A stretch of 5,567 nucleotides of DNA, from contig JAGLFC010000053.1 of the NCBI GenBank assembly GCA_023144715.1, positions 1-5,567 of the forward strand, in the 5' to 3' direction. Of this stretch, positions 1-5,043 are shown in pieces (the stretch's first letter is position 1; the number at the start of each line of letters is the position of its first letter). The notes below the pieces were generated by a model. It ran no database searches. It was given only the letters and a program-made list of their open reading frames with translations, and had not been told where the DNA came from. The stretch is from Gammaproteobacteria bacterium (GTDB lineage: Bacteria > Pseudomonadota > Gammaproteobacteria > GRL18). The position numbers and the translations under genes are program-made.

Positions 1-263
1 TTTTCAGATAAAAAACCATAACCAGGGTGAATCGCTTGTGAATCAGTAATTTCAGCTGCACTAATAAGGGCAGGAATGTTTAGGTAACTGTCCATTGAAG
101 AGGGTGGTCCAATACAAACAGATTCATCAGCAAGTAATACGTGTTTAAGAGTTCTATCTGCATCTGAATGTACCGCAACGGTTTTAATACCCAATTCACG
201 ACAGGCACGTTGAATTCGTAATGCGATTTCTCCGCGATTGGCAATGACTATCTTCTCAAACAT
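1..263 (-). CDS. accC: Biotin carboxylase subunit of acetyl-CoA carboxylase, N-terminal part (runs off left edge)
   Basis: Catalyses ATP-dependent carboxylation of the biotin carried on AccB, the first half-reaction of acetyl-CoA carboxylase and so of fatty acid synthesis, in the cytoplasm. Only the first 87 codons are present, of about 450 in the family. Reading from ATG at 263-261, the protein begins MFEKIVIANRGEIALRI. It continues through the conserved segments ELGIKTVAVHSDAD (about residues 28-41), KHVLLADESVCIG (45-57), SYLNIPALISAAEIT (63-77) and IHPGYGFLSE (78-87), which together are typical of the biotin carboxylase N-terminal (pre-ATP-grasp) domain. It is the third gene of the leftward aroQ-accB-accC cluster, 87 bases after accB, an unusually long gap for this pair. 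The ribosome-binding site is weak (a GGAA about ten bases upstream). The identification is firm by comparison with remembered E. coli AccC; the rest lies outside the window. Confidence 0.97.
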   Translation of the reverse strand, partial: MFEKIVIANRGEIALRIQRACRELGIKTVAVHSDADRTLKHVLLADESVCIGPPSSMDSYLNIPALISAAEITDSQAIHPGYGFLSE

Positions 264-301
264 TAAAGTATTCCAATAATAGTGTTGTTAAAGTGGTTAA
301 G

Positions 302-339
302 CCTACGAATATATTGTCGATACATGATTATTCAGTAGG
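302..339. repeat. Imperfect inverted repeat in the accB-accC gap
   Basis: The arms CCTACGAATA (302-311) and TATTC-a-GTAGG (329-339) pair as ten base pairs with a single bulged base, enclosing 17 bases. Inside the loop a short TGT/ACA pairing is possible. On the transcribed (minus) strand it would form a hairpin between the accB stop and the accC start. The sequence after it is not a T-run, so it does not look like a rho-independent terminator. It may be an mRNA-processing or stability element, or a binding site. The structure is seen directly; the function is unknown. Confidence 0.55.
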
Positions 340-350
340 AAGTGATACTG

Positions 351-812
351 TTATTCTATAATACAGATTGTTTGACCATATTCAAGTGGTTCACCATTTT
401 CAACACAAATGGCTTTAATCGTACCACTTATATCAGCTTCAATCTGATTGAGTAATTTCATGGCTTCAATGATACAAATAGTCTCACCTTTTTTGACGAC
501 CTGACCTACTTCAGCAAATACAGGAGCACCCGGTGAAGGAGCACTATAATAAGTGCCTACCATGGGTGATTTAACTTCATGACCTGTTATAGTGTTTATG
601 TCGCTAGTAGGTGCGATAGATGTTTCAGCAGGGGCTGTTGGTATAGCAGCAGGCACTAGTGGGGCAGGAGCATAAGTTTCATGATGTATGGGTGGCATAT
701 TAGGGCAATTACGAGAAATTCGTAATGACTCTTCACCTTCATGAATTTCAATTTCGGCAACACCTGATTCATCAAGCAGTTCGATCAGTTTTTTTACTTT
801 ACGGATATCCAT
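351..812 (-). CDS. accB: Biotin carboxyl carrier protein of acetyl-CoA carboxylase (BCCP)
   Basis: Carries biotin between biotin carboxylase (AccC) and the carboxyltransferase in acetyl-CoA carboxylase. The 153 residues match the family length (E. coli 156). The N-terminal segment (1-36, starting MDIRKVKKLIELLDESG) is the usual self-association region. A Pro/Ala-rich linker spans about 40-70, and the biotinyl domain runs from about 78 to 153. The biotin-acceptor motif is EAMKL at 116-120, so K119 should be biotinylated; Leu replaces the second Met of the common AMKM form, a variant known in other bacteria. The APSPGAPV stretch near 91-98 matches the 'thumb' of bacterial BCCPs. The start has a good AAGG eight bases upstream. 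It lies 55 bases after aroQ and precedes accC. In E. coli BCCP also represses its own operon; nothing here tests that. Cys36 and other odd residues lie only in the linker region. Confidence 0.97.
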   Translation of the reverse strand: MDIRKVKKLIELLDESGVAEIEIHEGEESLRISRNCPNMPPIHHETYAPAPLVPAAIPTAPAETSIAPTSDINTITGHEVKSPMVGTYYSAPSPGAPVFAEVGQVVKKGETICIIEAMKLLNQIEADISGTIKAICVENGEPLEYGQTICIIE

Positions 813-867
813 AATTTAAACCTTGTTTAACGTCTATAATTGCTTAATCTTAACAATAATTATTAAG

Positions 868-1314
868 TTAAGTCGTATTTTTTATATGATTTAGAGCATA
901 TTGTAATGCAAATTCATAGCCCTCATGCCCGAGACCGCTGATTACTCCGATAGCAATATCCGAAAAAAATGAGGTATGACGAAAACTTTCTCGTTTGTAA
1001 ACATTAGAAAGGTGTAACTCAATAAATGGGATATTAACGGCAAGTAATGCATCTCTTAGAGCCACACTCGTATGAGTAAAAGCAGCAGGGTTAATAATAA
1101 TAAAATCTATTTTATCGTGATAGGCGTGATGAATTTTTTCAATTAATTGAAATTCAGCATTACTTTGAAAACACTCTATTTCATTATTTGTTTTTTTTGT
1201 CTGTTTTTTAAGAAGATTGTTAATATCATCTAAACTCTTACTACCATAATGATTCGGCTCGCGAACACCTAATAAATTAAGATTAGGGCCATTCAATACT
1301 AGTATTTTTGACAT
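868..1314 (-). CDS. aroQ: Type II 3-dehydroquinate dehydratase
   Basis: Converts 3-dehydroquinate to 3-dehydroshikimate by trans (anti) elimination, the third step of the shikimate pathway to aromatic amino acids. The 148 residues match the small type II family, unrelated to E. coli AroD (type I). Visible motifs are LNGPNLNLLGVREPNHYG (7-24), with the catalytic Arg18 and Tyr23 in the mobile lid; QSNAEFQLIEKIH (50-62); INPAAFTHTSVALRDAL (74-90), with Asn75 and His81 in the active site; and ELHLSNVYKRESFRHTS (99-115), with catalytic His101 and Arg112. The usual SNIHARE is SNVYKRE here, a change outside the catalytic set. It is first in the leftward cluster with accB and accC, a common gammaproteobacterial grouping. 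The GAG eight bases before the ATG is a weak ribosome-binding site. The 645-base region upstream holds its promoter. Confidence 0.96.
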   Translation of the reverse strand: MSKILVLNGPNLNLLGVREPNHYGSKSLDDINNLLKKQTKKTNNEIECFQSNAEFQLIEKIHHAYHDKIDFIIINPAAFTHTSVALRDALLAVNIPFIELHLSNVYKRESFRHTSFFSDIAIGVISGLGHEGYEFALQYALNHIKNTT

Positions 1315-1401
1315 TAATAATACTCGGCTACAATTACTTAATGCCTCTTTAAATTACTTTTTTGTATATCAAAGGGATATTTAAGAACTGATTAATAATT
1401 T

Positions 1402-1428
1402 TTTATAATAATGGCGAACATTTTGCAA
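1402..1428 (-). promoter_or_regulatory. Candidate promoter for aroQ-accB-accC (weak)
   Basis: On the minus strand a -10-like TATAAA (1407-1402) is preceded by a -35-like TTGCAA (1428-1423). The spacer is 15 bases, shorter than the preferred 17, so this is only the best-looking candidate near aroQ. It would give a leader of roughly 80 bases. In such AT-rich DNA -10-like hexamers are frequent, so chance is a real alternative. Confidence 0.25.
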
Positions 1429-1818
1429 TAGATAGTAAATTTTGTCCAGAAATATCGAATTTATTGTTAAAAAATGTAATTAACAGCAAATGGCTACACA
1501 ATCAATGCAAAGTTAAGATTAAATCAAGAATAAATAATAGTTGTTCTATGTTTAAAATAATCATTATATTTTTAATATGCCGCATTTTCTAGTATTAGAA
1601 TATATTGAAGTATTCGCTAGGTTTGACCTTTTTGGCTTCTTTTTATATGTATTTTACAACATCTGTTGATATTTAAAATAAATTAAACTAGAATATGTCC
1701 TCTTATATTTTTGAATAATACAATTATATTGATAATGCTTTATGTTTATTTCTTAAAAACAAGTACTTATTAATTTTACAAAAAATGTATTATATTTTAC
1801 TTTATCTGACTTTTTCCT

Positions 1819-1847
1819 TTGAAAAGTTTTACACGTTTAATTAAAAA
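1819..1847 (+). promoter_or_regulatory. Candidate promoter for the rplC operon
   Basis: TTGAAA (1819-1824, five of six to the sigma-70 -35 consensus) is followed after 17 bases by TAAAAA (1842-1847, four of six). Transcription would start near 1854 and give a leader of about 105 bases. Competing candidates are TTTACA at 1828-1833 with a poor -10, TATTAT at 1788-1793 (five of six) without a good -35, and TTGACC at 1623-1628 with TATATG after 15 bases. Sequence alone does not decide between them. Confidence 0.3.
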
Positions 1848-1870
1848 GATAAAGATTGTTAATTAAAAAG
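1837..1870 (+). repeat. Perfect 12-base direct repeat, 22 bases apart
   Basis: TTAATTAAAAAG occurs at 1837-1848 and again, without mismatch, at 1859-1870. The copies are offset by 22 bases, about two turns of B-DNA, so they would present the same face to a protein. The pair lies immediately upstream of the hairpin-rich rplC leader and overlaps the candidate -10. It could be an activator or repressor site, an UP-like A-tract pair, or a short local duplication. The repeat itself is certain; its role is not. Confidence 0.6.
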
Positions 1871-1874
1871 CTGA

Positions 1875-1946
1875 GTGCAGATCAACCGAAATCTGTGCCA
1901 AATTGTATTCTGCTTAATAGATCAAAGAATAGTAACCGTAGATTAC
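1875..1946 (+). promoter_or_regulatory. Potential structured leader of the ribosomal operon (three consecutive hairpins)
   Basis: Three adjacent stem-loops can form in RNA. The first pairs GTGCAGAT (1875-1882) with ATCTGTGC (1891-1898): eight base pairs including two G-U, with an eight-base loop. The second pairs TATTCT (1906-1911) with AGAATA (1926-1931), extendable by an inner TT/AA across a two-base bulge. The third is GTAA (1932-1935) with TTAC (1943-1946), ending directly before the Shine-Dalgarno AGAGGA (1947-1952). None is followed by a T-run. In E. coli the S10 operon leader is folded and is the target of repression by L4, the product of rplD; a comparable role here is inference only. 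Confidence 0.4.
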
Positions 1947-1959
1947 AGAGGAAAATAGA

Positions 1960-2592
1960 ATGAGTTTAGGTTTAGTAGGCCGTAAAGTGGGTATGACCCG
2001 TATCTTTACGGAGCAGGGAGAATCAATCCCTGTCACAGTACTTGAAATGGAGCCTAATCGCGTGACACAGGTTAAAACCAGTGCAACCGATGGCTACAAT
2101 GCAATTCAAGTCACCGTAGGAAGCCGTCGTGCTTCTCGCGTGACCAAAGCAGCGGCAGGACATTTTGCCAAAGCAGGTGTAGAAGCAGGACGTAAAACCG
2201 TTGAGTTTCGTTTAGAGAGTGAAACTGAATTAACAGCGGGTTCTGAAGTTAAAGCCGATATTTTTGAAGAAGGTCAAATTGTTGATGTGACCGGTGTTTC
2301 AATTGGTAAAGGTTTTCAAGGTGGTATCAAACGTCATAATTTCCATCGTCAGGACATGACTCACGGTAACTCGATTTCTCACCGTTCAAATGGTTCAATT
2401 GGTCAGAACCAAACTCCAGGTCGCGTATTTAAAGGCAAAAAAATGTCTGGTCACATGGGTGCTCATAAGAGTACTATCCAGAATATTGAAGTCGTACGTG
2501 TTGATGTTGATAAAAATCTAATTTTAGTGCGTGGTGGTGTACCAGGGCATAAAAATTCAGATGTTATCATTAAACCTGCTGTCAAAGCATAG
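1960..2592 (+). CDS. rplC: 50S ribosomal protein L3 (uL3)
   Basis: An early-assembly protein of the large subunit that binds 23S rRNA near its 3' end and reaches into the peptidyl-transferase region. The 210 residues match E. coli L3 (209) and align without obvious gaps. They include the start GLVGRKVGMTRIF (4-16), GHFAKAGVEAGR (67-78), and the conserved extension THGNSISHRSNGSIGQNQTP (134-153). Q151 corresponds to the E. coli Gln150 that PrmB methylates, so modification is likely if prmB is present. The ATG has a strong AGAGGA seven bases upstream. It is the first gene of the operon here, whereas rpsJ normally precedes it. It ends in TAG, and the rplD ribosome-binding site overlaps that stop. 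Confidence 0.98.
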   Translation: MSLGLVGRKVGMTRIFTEQGESIPVTVLEMEPNRVTQVKTSATDGYNAIQVTVGSRRASRVTKAAAGHFAKAGVEAGRKTVEFRLESETELTAGSEVKADIFEEGQIVDVTGVSIGKGFQGGIKRHNFHRQDMTHGNSISHRSNGSIGQNQTPGRVFKGKKMSGHMGAHKSTIQNIEVVRVDVDKNLILVRGGVPGHKNSDVIIKPAVKA

Positions 2593-2603
2593 GAAGAGAT
2601 TAA

Positions 2604-3224
2604 ATGGAACTGAATTTAACAACAGCTTCAGGTGATGCCTCTAATGAGACAGTAGAGTTATCTGAAGACACATTCAATAAAGACTTTAATGAAGCATTGA
2701 TTCACCAAGTGGTTAATGCCTATTTAGCAGGCGGTCGTTCTGGTACTAAAGGTCAGAAAAATCGTGCGGCAGTCAGTGGCGGTGGTGCAAAACCATGGCG
2801 ACAAAAGGGAACGGGTCGTGCTCGTTCTGGTACTATCCGAAGCCCAATATGGCGTAGCGGTGGTACAACATTTGCAGCAAAAAATCGTGATTTTTCACAA
2901 AAAGTGAATCGTAAAATGTATCGCAGTGCAATGATTTCTATTGTATCTGAATTAGTCCGTCAAGAACGTCTTGTTGTTTTACCTGAACTTTCTATGGAAG
3001 GTCCAAAAACAAAAGAATTGGCAGAAAAACTCAGTGCTTTAGGGTGTGATAATGCCTTGCTTGTGACTCAAGACTTTGATCAGAATATCTATTTATCATC
3101 AAGAAATCTGGTTGATATTGAATACAGCGATGCACAACATATTAATCCAGTGAGTCTTATTCGCTATAAAAAAGTGATTATGACCGCAGATGCCATTAAG
3201 AAAGTTGGGGAGATGCTCAAATGA
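2604..3224 (+). CDS. rplD: 50S ribosomal protein L4 (uL4)
   Basis: A large-subunit protein whose globular domain sits on 23S rRNA domain I while a long basic loop lines the peptide exit tunnel, facing L22. The 206 residues are slightly longer than in E. coli (201), the extra ones being near the N-terminus. The tunnel loop is clear at about 43-100, rich in Gly, Arg and Lys, with the hallmark KPWRQKGTGRARSG (63-76) and SPIWRSGGTTFAA (80-92). In E. coli L4 is also the autogenous repressor of its operon, so the structured leader upstream of rplC is worth comparing. The Shine-Dalgarno AGGAAGAG (2591-2598) begins inside the rplC stop. The TGA overlaps the rplW start as ATGA, the arrangement also seen in E. 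coli. Confidence 0.98.
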   Translation: MELNLTTASGDASNETVELSEDTFNKDFNEALIHQVVNAYLAGGRSGTKGQKNRAAVSGGGAKPWRQKGTGRARSGTIRSPIWRSGGTTFAAKNRDFSQKVNRKMYRSAMISIVSELVRQERLVVLPELSMEGPKTKELAEKLSALGCDNALLVTQDFDQNIYLSSRNLVDIEYSDAQHINPVSLIRYKKVIMTADAIKKVGEMLK

Positions 3225-3517
3225 ATCAGGAACGTATCTTCAACGTAATAGTCGCACCACATATTTCTGAAAAAAGTGCGTCAAATGCCGAAAAAAACAA
3301 TCAATATGTTTTTAAAGTCGCCATTGATGCTAAAAAACCAGAAATAAAAAAAGCGATTGAAAGTATATTTGAAGTCTCTGTAACAAATGTACAAACAAGT
3401 ATTGCTAAAGGTAAAGTAAAACGTTTTGGCCAAAAAACAGGTCGTCGTAAAGACTGGAAAAAAGCGTATATCACCTTAGCAGAAGGTTCAACCATTGAAA
3501 TGATGTCAGGCGAATAG
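3221..3517 (+). CDS. rplW: 50S ribosomal protein L23 (uL23)
   Basis: Sits at the exit of the peptide tunnel and docks trigger factor and the signal recognition particle. The 98 residues match the family (E. coli 100). The APHISEKS segment (12-19) contains Glu17, equivalent to the E. coli Glu18 that contacts trigger factor. The loop KGKVKRFGQKTGRRKDWKKA (63-82) is the conserved basic extension reaching the tunnel. The ATG overlaps the rplD TGA by four bases (ATGA), which implies translational coupling, and GGGGAG at 3207-3212 provides the ribosome-binding site inside the rplD end. It ends in TAG 25 bases before rplB. No anomalies are seen. Confidence 0.98.
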   Translation: MNQERIFNVIVAPHISEKSASNAEKNNQYVFKVAIDAKKPEIKKAIESIFEVSVTNVQTSIAKGKVKRFGQKTGRRKDWKKAYITLAEGSTIEMMSGE

Positions 3518-3542
3518 CCGGTCTAAAGTTGAGGTAACACAC

Positions 3543-4370
3543 ATGGCTTTAATGAAAAGCAAACCCACTTCAGCAGGGCGTCGTTTTGTGGTTCGTGTTC
3601 AAACCGAAGGTCTACATAAAGGCTCAGGTCACGCACCCTTGCTCGCTAAGAAGTCAAAATCAGGTGGTCGTAACAATAATGGTCGTATTACTACACGCCA
3701 TATTGGTGGCGGTCACAAACAACACTATCGTATTGTTGATTTTAAACGAAACAAAGATGGTATTTCAGGTAAAGTAGAACGCATTGAATACGATCCTAAT
3801 AGAACGGCTCATCTGGCTTTAGTATTATATGCAGATGGTGAACGTCGTTATATTATTGCACCCAAAGGCGTATCAGAAGGTACACCGATTATGTCAGGTT
3901 CAGAAGCTGATATTAAACCCGGTAGTGCGATGCAATTGCGTGATATTCCAGTGGGTTCAACAGTACATTGTATTGAAATGAAACCTGGTAAAGGTGCACA
4001 AATTGCCCGAAGTGCGGGTACATCTGCACAGCTGGTCGCTCGTGAAGGTTCTTATGTCTCTGTACGCTTGCGTTCAGGTGAAATGCGTAAGATACACATT
4101 GAGTGTAAGGCCACTATTGGTGAAGTCAGTAATTCAGAACATAGTCTACGTAAACTCGGTAAAGCGGGTGCGACTCGTTGGAGAGGTATTCGTCCAACCG
4201 TTCGTGGTGTTGCTATGAACCCCGTTGATCACCCACATGGTGGTGGTGAAGGTCGTACATCAGGAGGTCGTCATCCCGTCTCTCCTTGGGGTACTCCTAC
4301 TAAGGGTTATAAGACACGTAGTAATAAACGTACTGATAAGTTTATTATCCGTCGTCGTAACAAAAAATAA
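3543..4370 (+). CDS. rplB: 50S ribosomal protein L2 (uL2)
   Basis: One of the most conserved ribosomal proteins, needed for subunit joining and peptidyl-transferase centre assembly. The 275 residues compare with 273 in E. coli and align without gaps to residue 230. Landmarks are SKSGGRNNNGRITTRHIGGG (38-57), HYRIVDFKRNKDGI (61-74), the central RNA-binding fold with IPVGSTVHCIEMKPGKGAQI (135-154), and AMNPVDHPHGGGEGR (224-238). His230 (counting Met) corresponds to E. coli His229, placed close to the catalytic centre. One extra residue sits at TSGGRHP (239-245) and one at the C-terminus (RRRNKK). The ATG follows GAGGT with seven bases between. It is the longest gene in the operon, and its strong use of CGT for Arg fits high expression. 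Confidence 0.98.
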   Translation: MALMKSKPTSAGRRFVVRVQTEGLHKGSGHAPLLAKKSKSGGRNNNGRITTRHIGGGHKQHYRIVDFKRNKDGISGKVERIEYDPNRTAHLALVLYADGERRYIIAPKGVSEGTPIMSGSEADIKPGSAMQLRDIPVGSTVHCIEMKPGKGAQIARSAGTSAQLVAREGSYVSVRLRSGEMRKIHIECKATIGEVSNSEHSLRKLGKAGATRWRGIRPTVRGVAMNPVDHPHGGGEGRTSGGRHPVSPWGTPTKGYKTRSNKRTDKFIIRRRNKK

Positions 4371-4378
4371 TCGTTATT

Positions 4379-4395
4379 AAGGAGTATTAATAGTG
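4379..4395 (+). promoter_or_regulatory. Ribosome-binding site and GTG start of rpsS
   Basis: A near-perfect Shine-Dalgarno AAGGAG (4379-4384) lies eight bases before GTG at 4393. No ATG in frame is nearby, and GTG gives the conserved N-terminus MPRSIKKGPF, so GTG is the start. It is the only non-ATG start in the window, compensated by the best ribosome-binding site. Confidence 0.85.
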
Positions 4396-4665
4396 CCACG
4401 TTCAATTAAAAAAGGTCCATTTATTGATGGTCACTTAATGAAAAAGGTGCATACCGCTGTTGAGACTAATGATCGTAAACCAGTGAAAACTTGGTCACGT
4501 CGCTCAATGGTTATGCCCGAAATGGTCGGTCTGACAATTGCCATACATAATGGTCGTCAGCACGTACCCGTTTTAATCAATGAAAATATGGTTGGTCACA
4601 AACTCGGTGAAATGGTTCCTACCAGAACCTATAGAGGCCATGTTGCAGATAAGAAGGTAAGGTAA
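4393..4665 (+). CDS. rpsS: 30S ribosomal protein S19 (uS19)
   Basis: Small-subunit head protein that binds 16S rRNA together with S13 and takes part in contacts to the large subunit and the A-site tRNA region. The 90 residues are close to E. coli S19 (92); the lysine tail is shortened to DKKVR. Conserved segments are MPRSIKKGPFIDGHLMKKV (1-19), KTWSRRSMVMPEMVGLTIAI (32-51), HNGRQHVPV (52-60), and MVGHKLGEMVPTRTYRGH (66-83). Translation begins at GTG. The final codons double as the ribosome-binding site of rplV (AAGG at 4659-4662), and only five bases separate the two genes, so their translation is probably coupled. Confidence 0.98.
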   Translation: MPRSIKKGPFIDGHLMKKVHTAVETNDRKPVKTWSRRSMVMPEMVGLTIAIHNGRQHVPVLINENMVGHKLGEMVPTRTYRGHVADKKVR

Positions 4666-4670
4666 GCATT

Positions 4671-5003
4671 ATGGAAGTTTCAGCAAAATTAAGAAATGCT
4701 ATGATTTCTGCTCAGAAAATGCGCCTAGTAGCCGATCAGATACGCAATCAACCAGTAGAAGCAGCACTCGATCTATTAGCATACAGTCCTAAAAAAGCTG
4801 CTGTTATTATCAAGAAAGTGCTTGAATCAGCTATTGCAAACGCGGAGCACAATGAAGGCGCAGATGTTGATGAACTTAAAGTCTCAACCATCTTTGTCGA
4901 TGAGGCGCGGACGCATAAGCGTATGCAACCTCGTGCAAAGGGTCGTGGCAATAGAATTTTAAAACGCACCAGTCACGTTGTCGTGAAAGTTAGCGATAGA
5001 TAA
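4671..5003 (+). CDS. rplV: 50S ribosomal protein L22 (uL22)
   Basis: Binds 23S rRNA and, with L4, forms the constriction of the peptide exit tunnel. The 110 residues equal the E. coli length. The core includes SAQKMRLVADQIR (13-25) and KKVLESAIANAEHNEGADVD (48-67). The tunnel-lining beta-hairpin is at about 79-96 (ARTHKRMQPRAKGRGNRI), and the protein ends in the conserved ILKRTSHVVVKVSDR. This hairpin is where macrolide-resistance deletions arise in other bacteria; it is full length here. The gene starts five bases after rpsS with its Shine-Dalgarno inside the rpsS end. Its TAA (5001-5003) opens the first unit of the short tandem repeat that fills the gap to rpsC. Confidence 0.98.
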   Translation: MEVSAKLRNAMISAQKMRLVADQIRNQPVEAALDLLAYSPKKAAVIIKKVLESAIANAEHNEGADVDELKVSTIFVDEARTHKRMQPRAKGRGNRILKRTSHVVVKVSDR

Positions 5004-5043
5004 TAGCGGACAGAATAATGGGACAAAGATAATGGGACAAAAA
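5001..5043 (+). repeat. Three imperfect tandem copies of a 14-15 base unit spanning the rplV-rpsC junction
   Basis: The copies are TAATAGCGGACAGAA (5001-5015), TAATGGGACAAAGA (5016-5029) and TAATGGGACAAAAA (5030-5043). The last two share 13 identical consecutive bases (5015-5027 and 5029-5041); the first is more diverged. The array contains the rplV stop, the whole 28-base gap and the first four codons of rpsC. It looks like replication slippage that duplicated the rpsC start region. Confidence 0.8.
5018..5032 (+). CDS. Four-codon upstream mini reading frame (MGQR-stop), a duplicated rpsC start
   Basis: ATG GGA CAA AGA TAA encodes MGQR and stops; its first three codons repeat the first three of rpsC. 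The last A of its TAA is the first A of the rpsC ATG (TAATG), a geometry that favours ribosome re-initiation. It has only a weak upstream GGA (5008-5010) as a ribosome-binding site. It is probably a by-product of the tandem duplication. Whether it is translated or affects rpsC output is unknown. Confidence 0.35.
   Translation: MGQR

Larger units (their letters stand above)
1315..1959. other. AT-rich divergent intergenic region between aroQ and rplC
   Basis: This 645-base stretch separates two divergent clusters. It is very AT-rich and full of stops in all frames. I find no convincing reading frame, tRNA or rRNA, and nothing resembling rpsJ or tuf, the genes that normally precede rplC. It must contain the promoters for the leftward aroQ-accB-accC cluster and the rightward ribosomal operon. 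The part nearest rplC (about 1819-1959) has the most structure: a candidate promoter, a 12-base direct repeat and three successive potential hairpins. Several A/T tracts (for example around 1396-1408 and 1776-1800) could act as UP elements or bent DNA. The middle part (about 1440-1800) shows only scattered short palindromes of the kind expected by chance at this composition. Confidence 0.85.

Noticed and set aside
843..867. CTTAAT/ATTAAG hairpin just after the aroQ stop as a terminator
   Set aside because: Six almost purely A-T pairs with a 13-base loop and no T-run on the transcribed strand; too weak for termination, and accB follows in the same direction.
1465..1485. TGTTAA-N9-TTAACA dyad as an operator upstream of aroQ
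   Set aside because: A six-base dyad made mostly of A and T is expected by chance in this composition, and it is not placed at a convincing promoter.
1657..1668. CAACA-TC-TGTTG near-palindrome as a regulator site
   Set aside because: Short and single-copy in the window, with no good promoter next to it; noted only.
1315..1959. A decayed rpsJ or other pseudogene hidden in the intergenic region
   Set aside because: I looked for S10-like segments in all frames and saw only AT-rich sequence with frequent stops; no recognisable remnant.
3301..3495. Antisense 64-codon reading frame inside rplW
   Set aside because: It lies wholly opposite a highly conserved ribosomal gene, has no ribosome-binding site and resembles no protein family; it is a frame shadow.
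3586..4218. Two plus-strand frames within rplB (3586-3777 and 3994-4218)
   Set aside because: Both are out-of-frame shadows of L2, whose own reading frame is unmistakable across the region.
5018..5020. ATG at 5018 as the start of rpsC
   Set aside because: It reads MGQR and then hits TAA; only the ATG at 5032 opens the conserved S3 frame.
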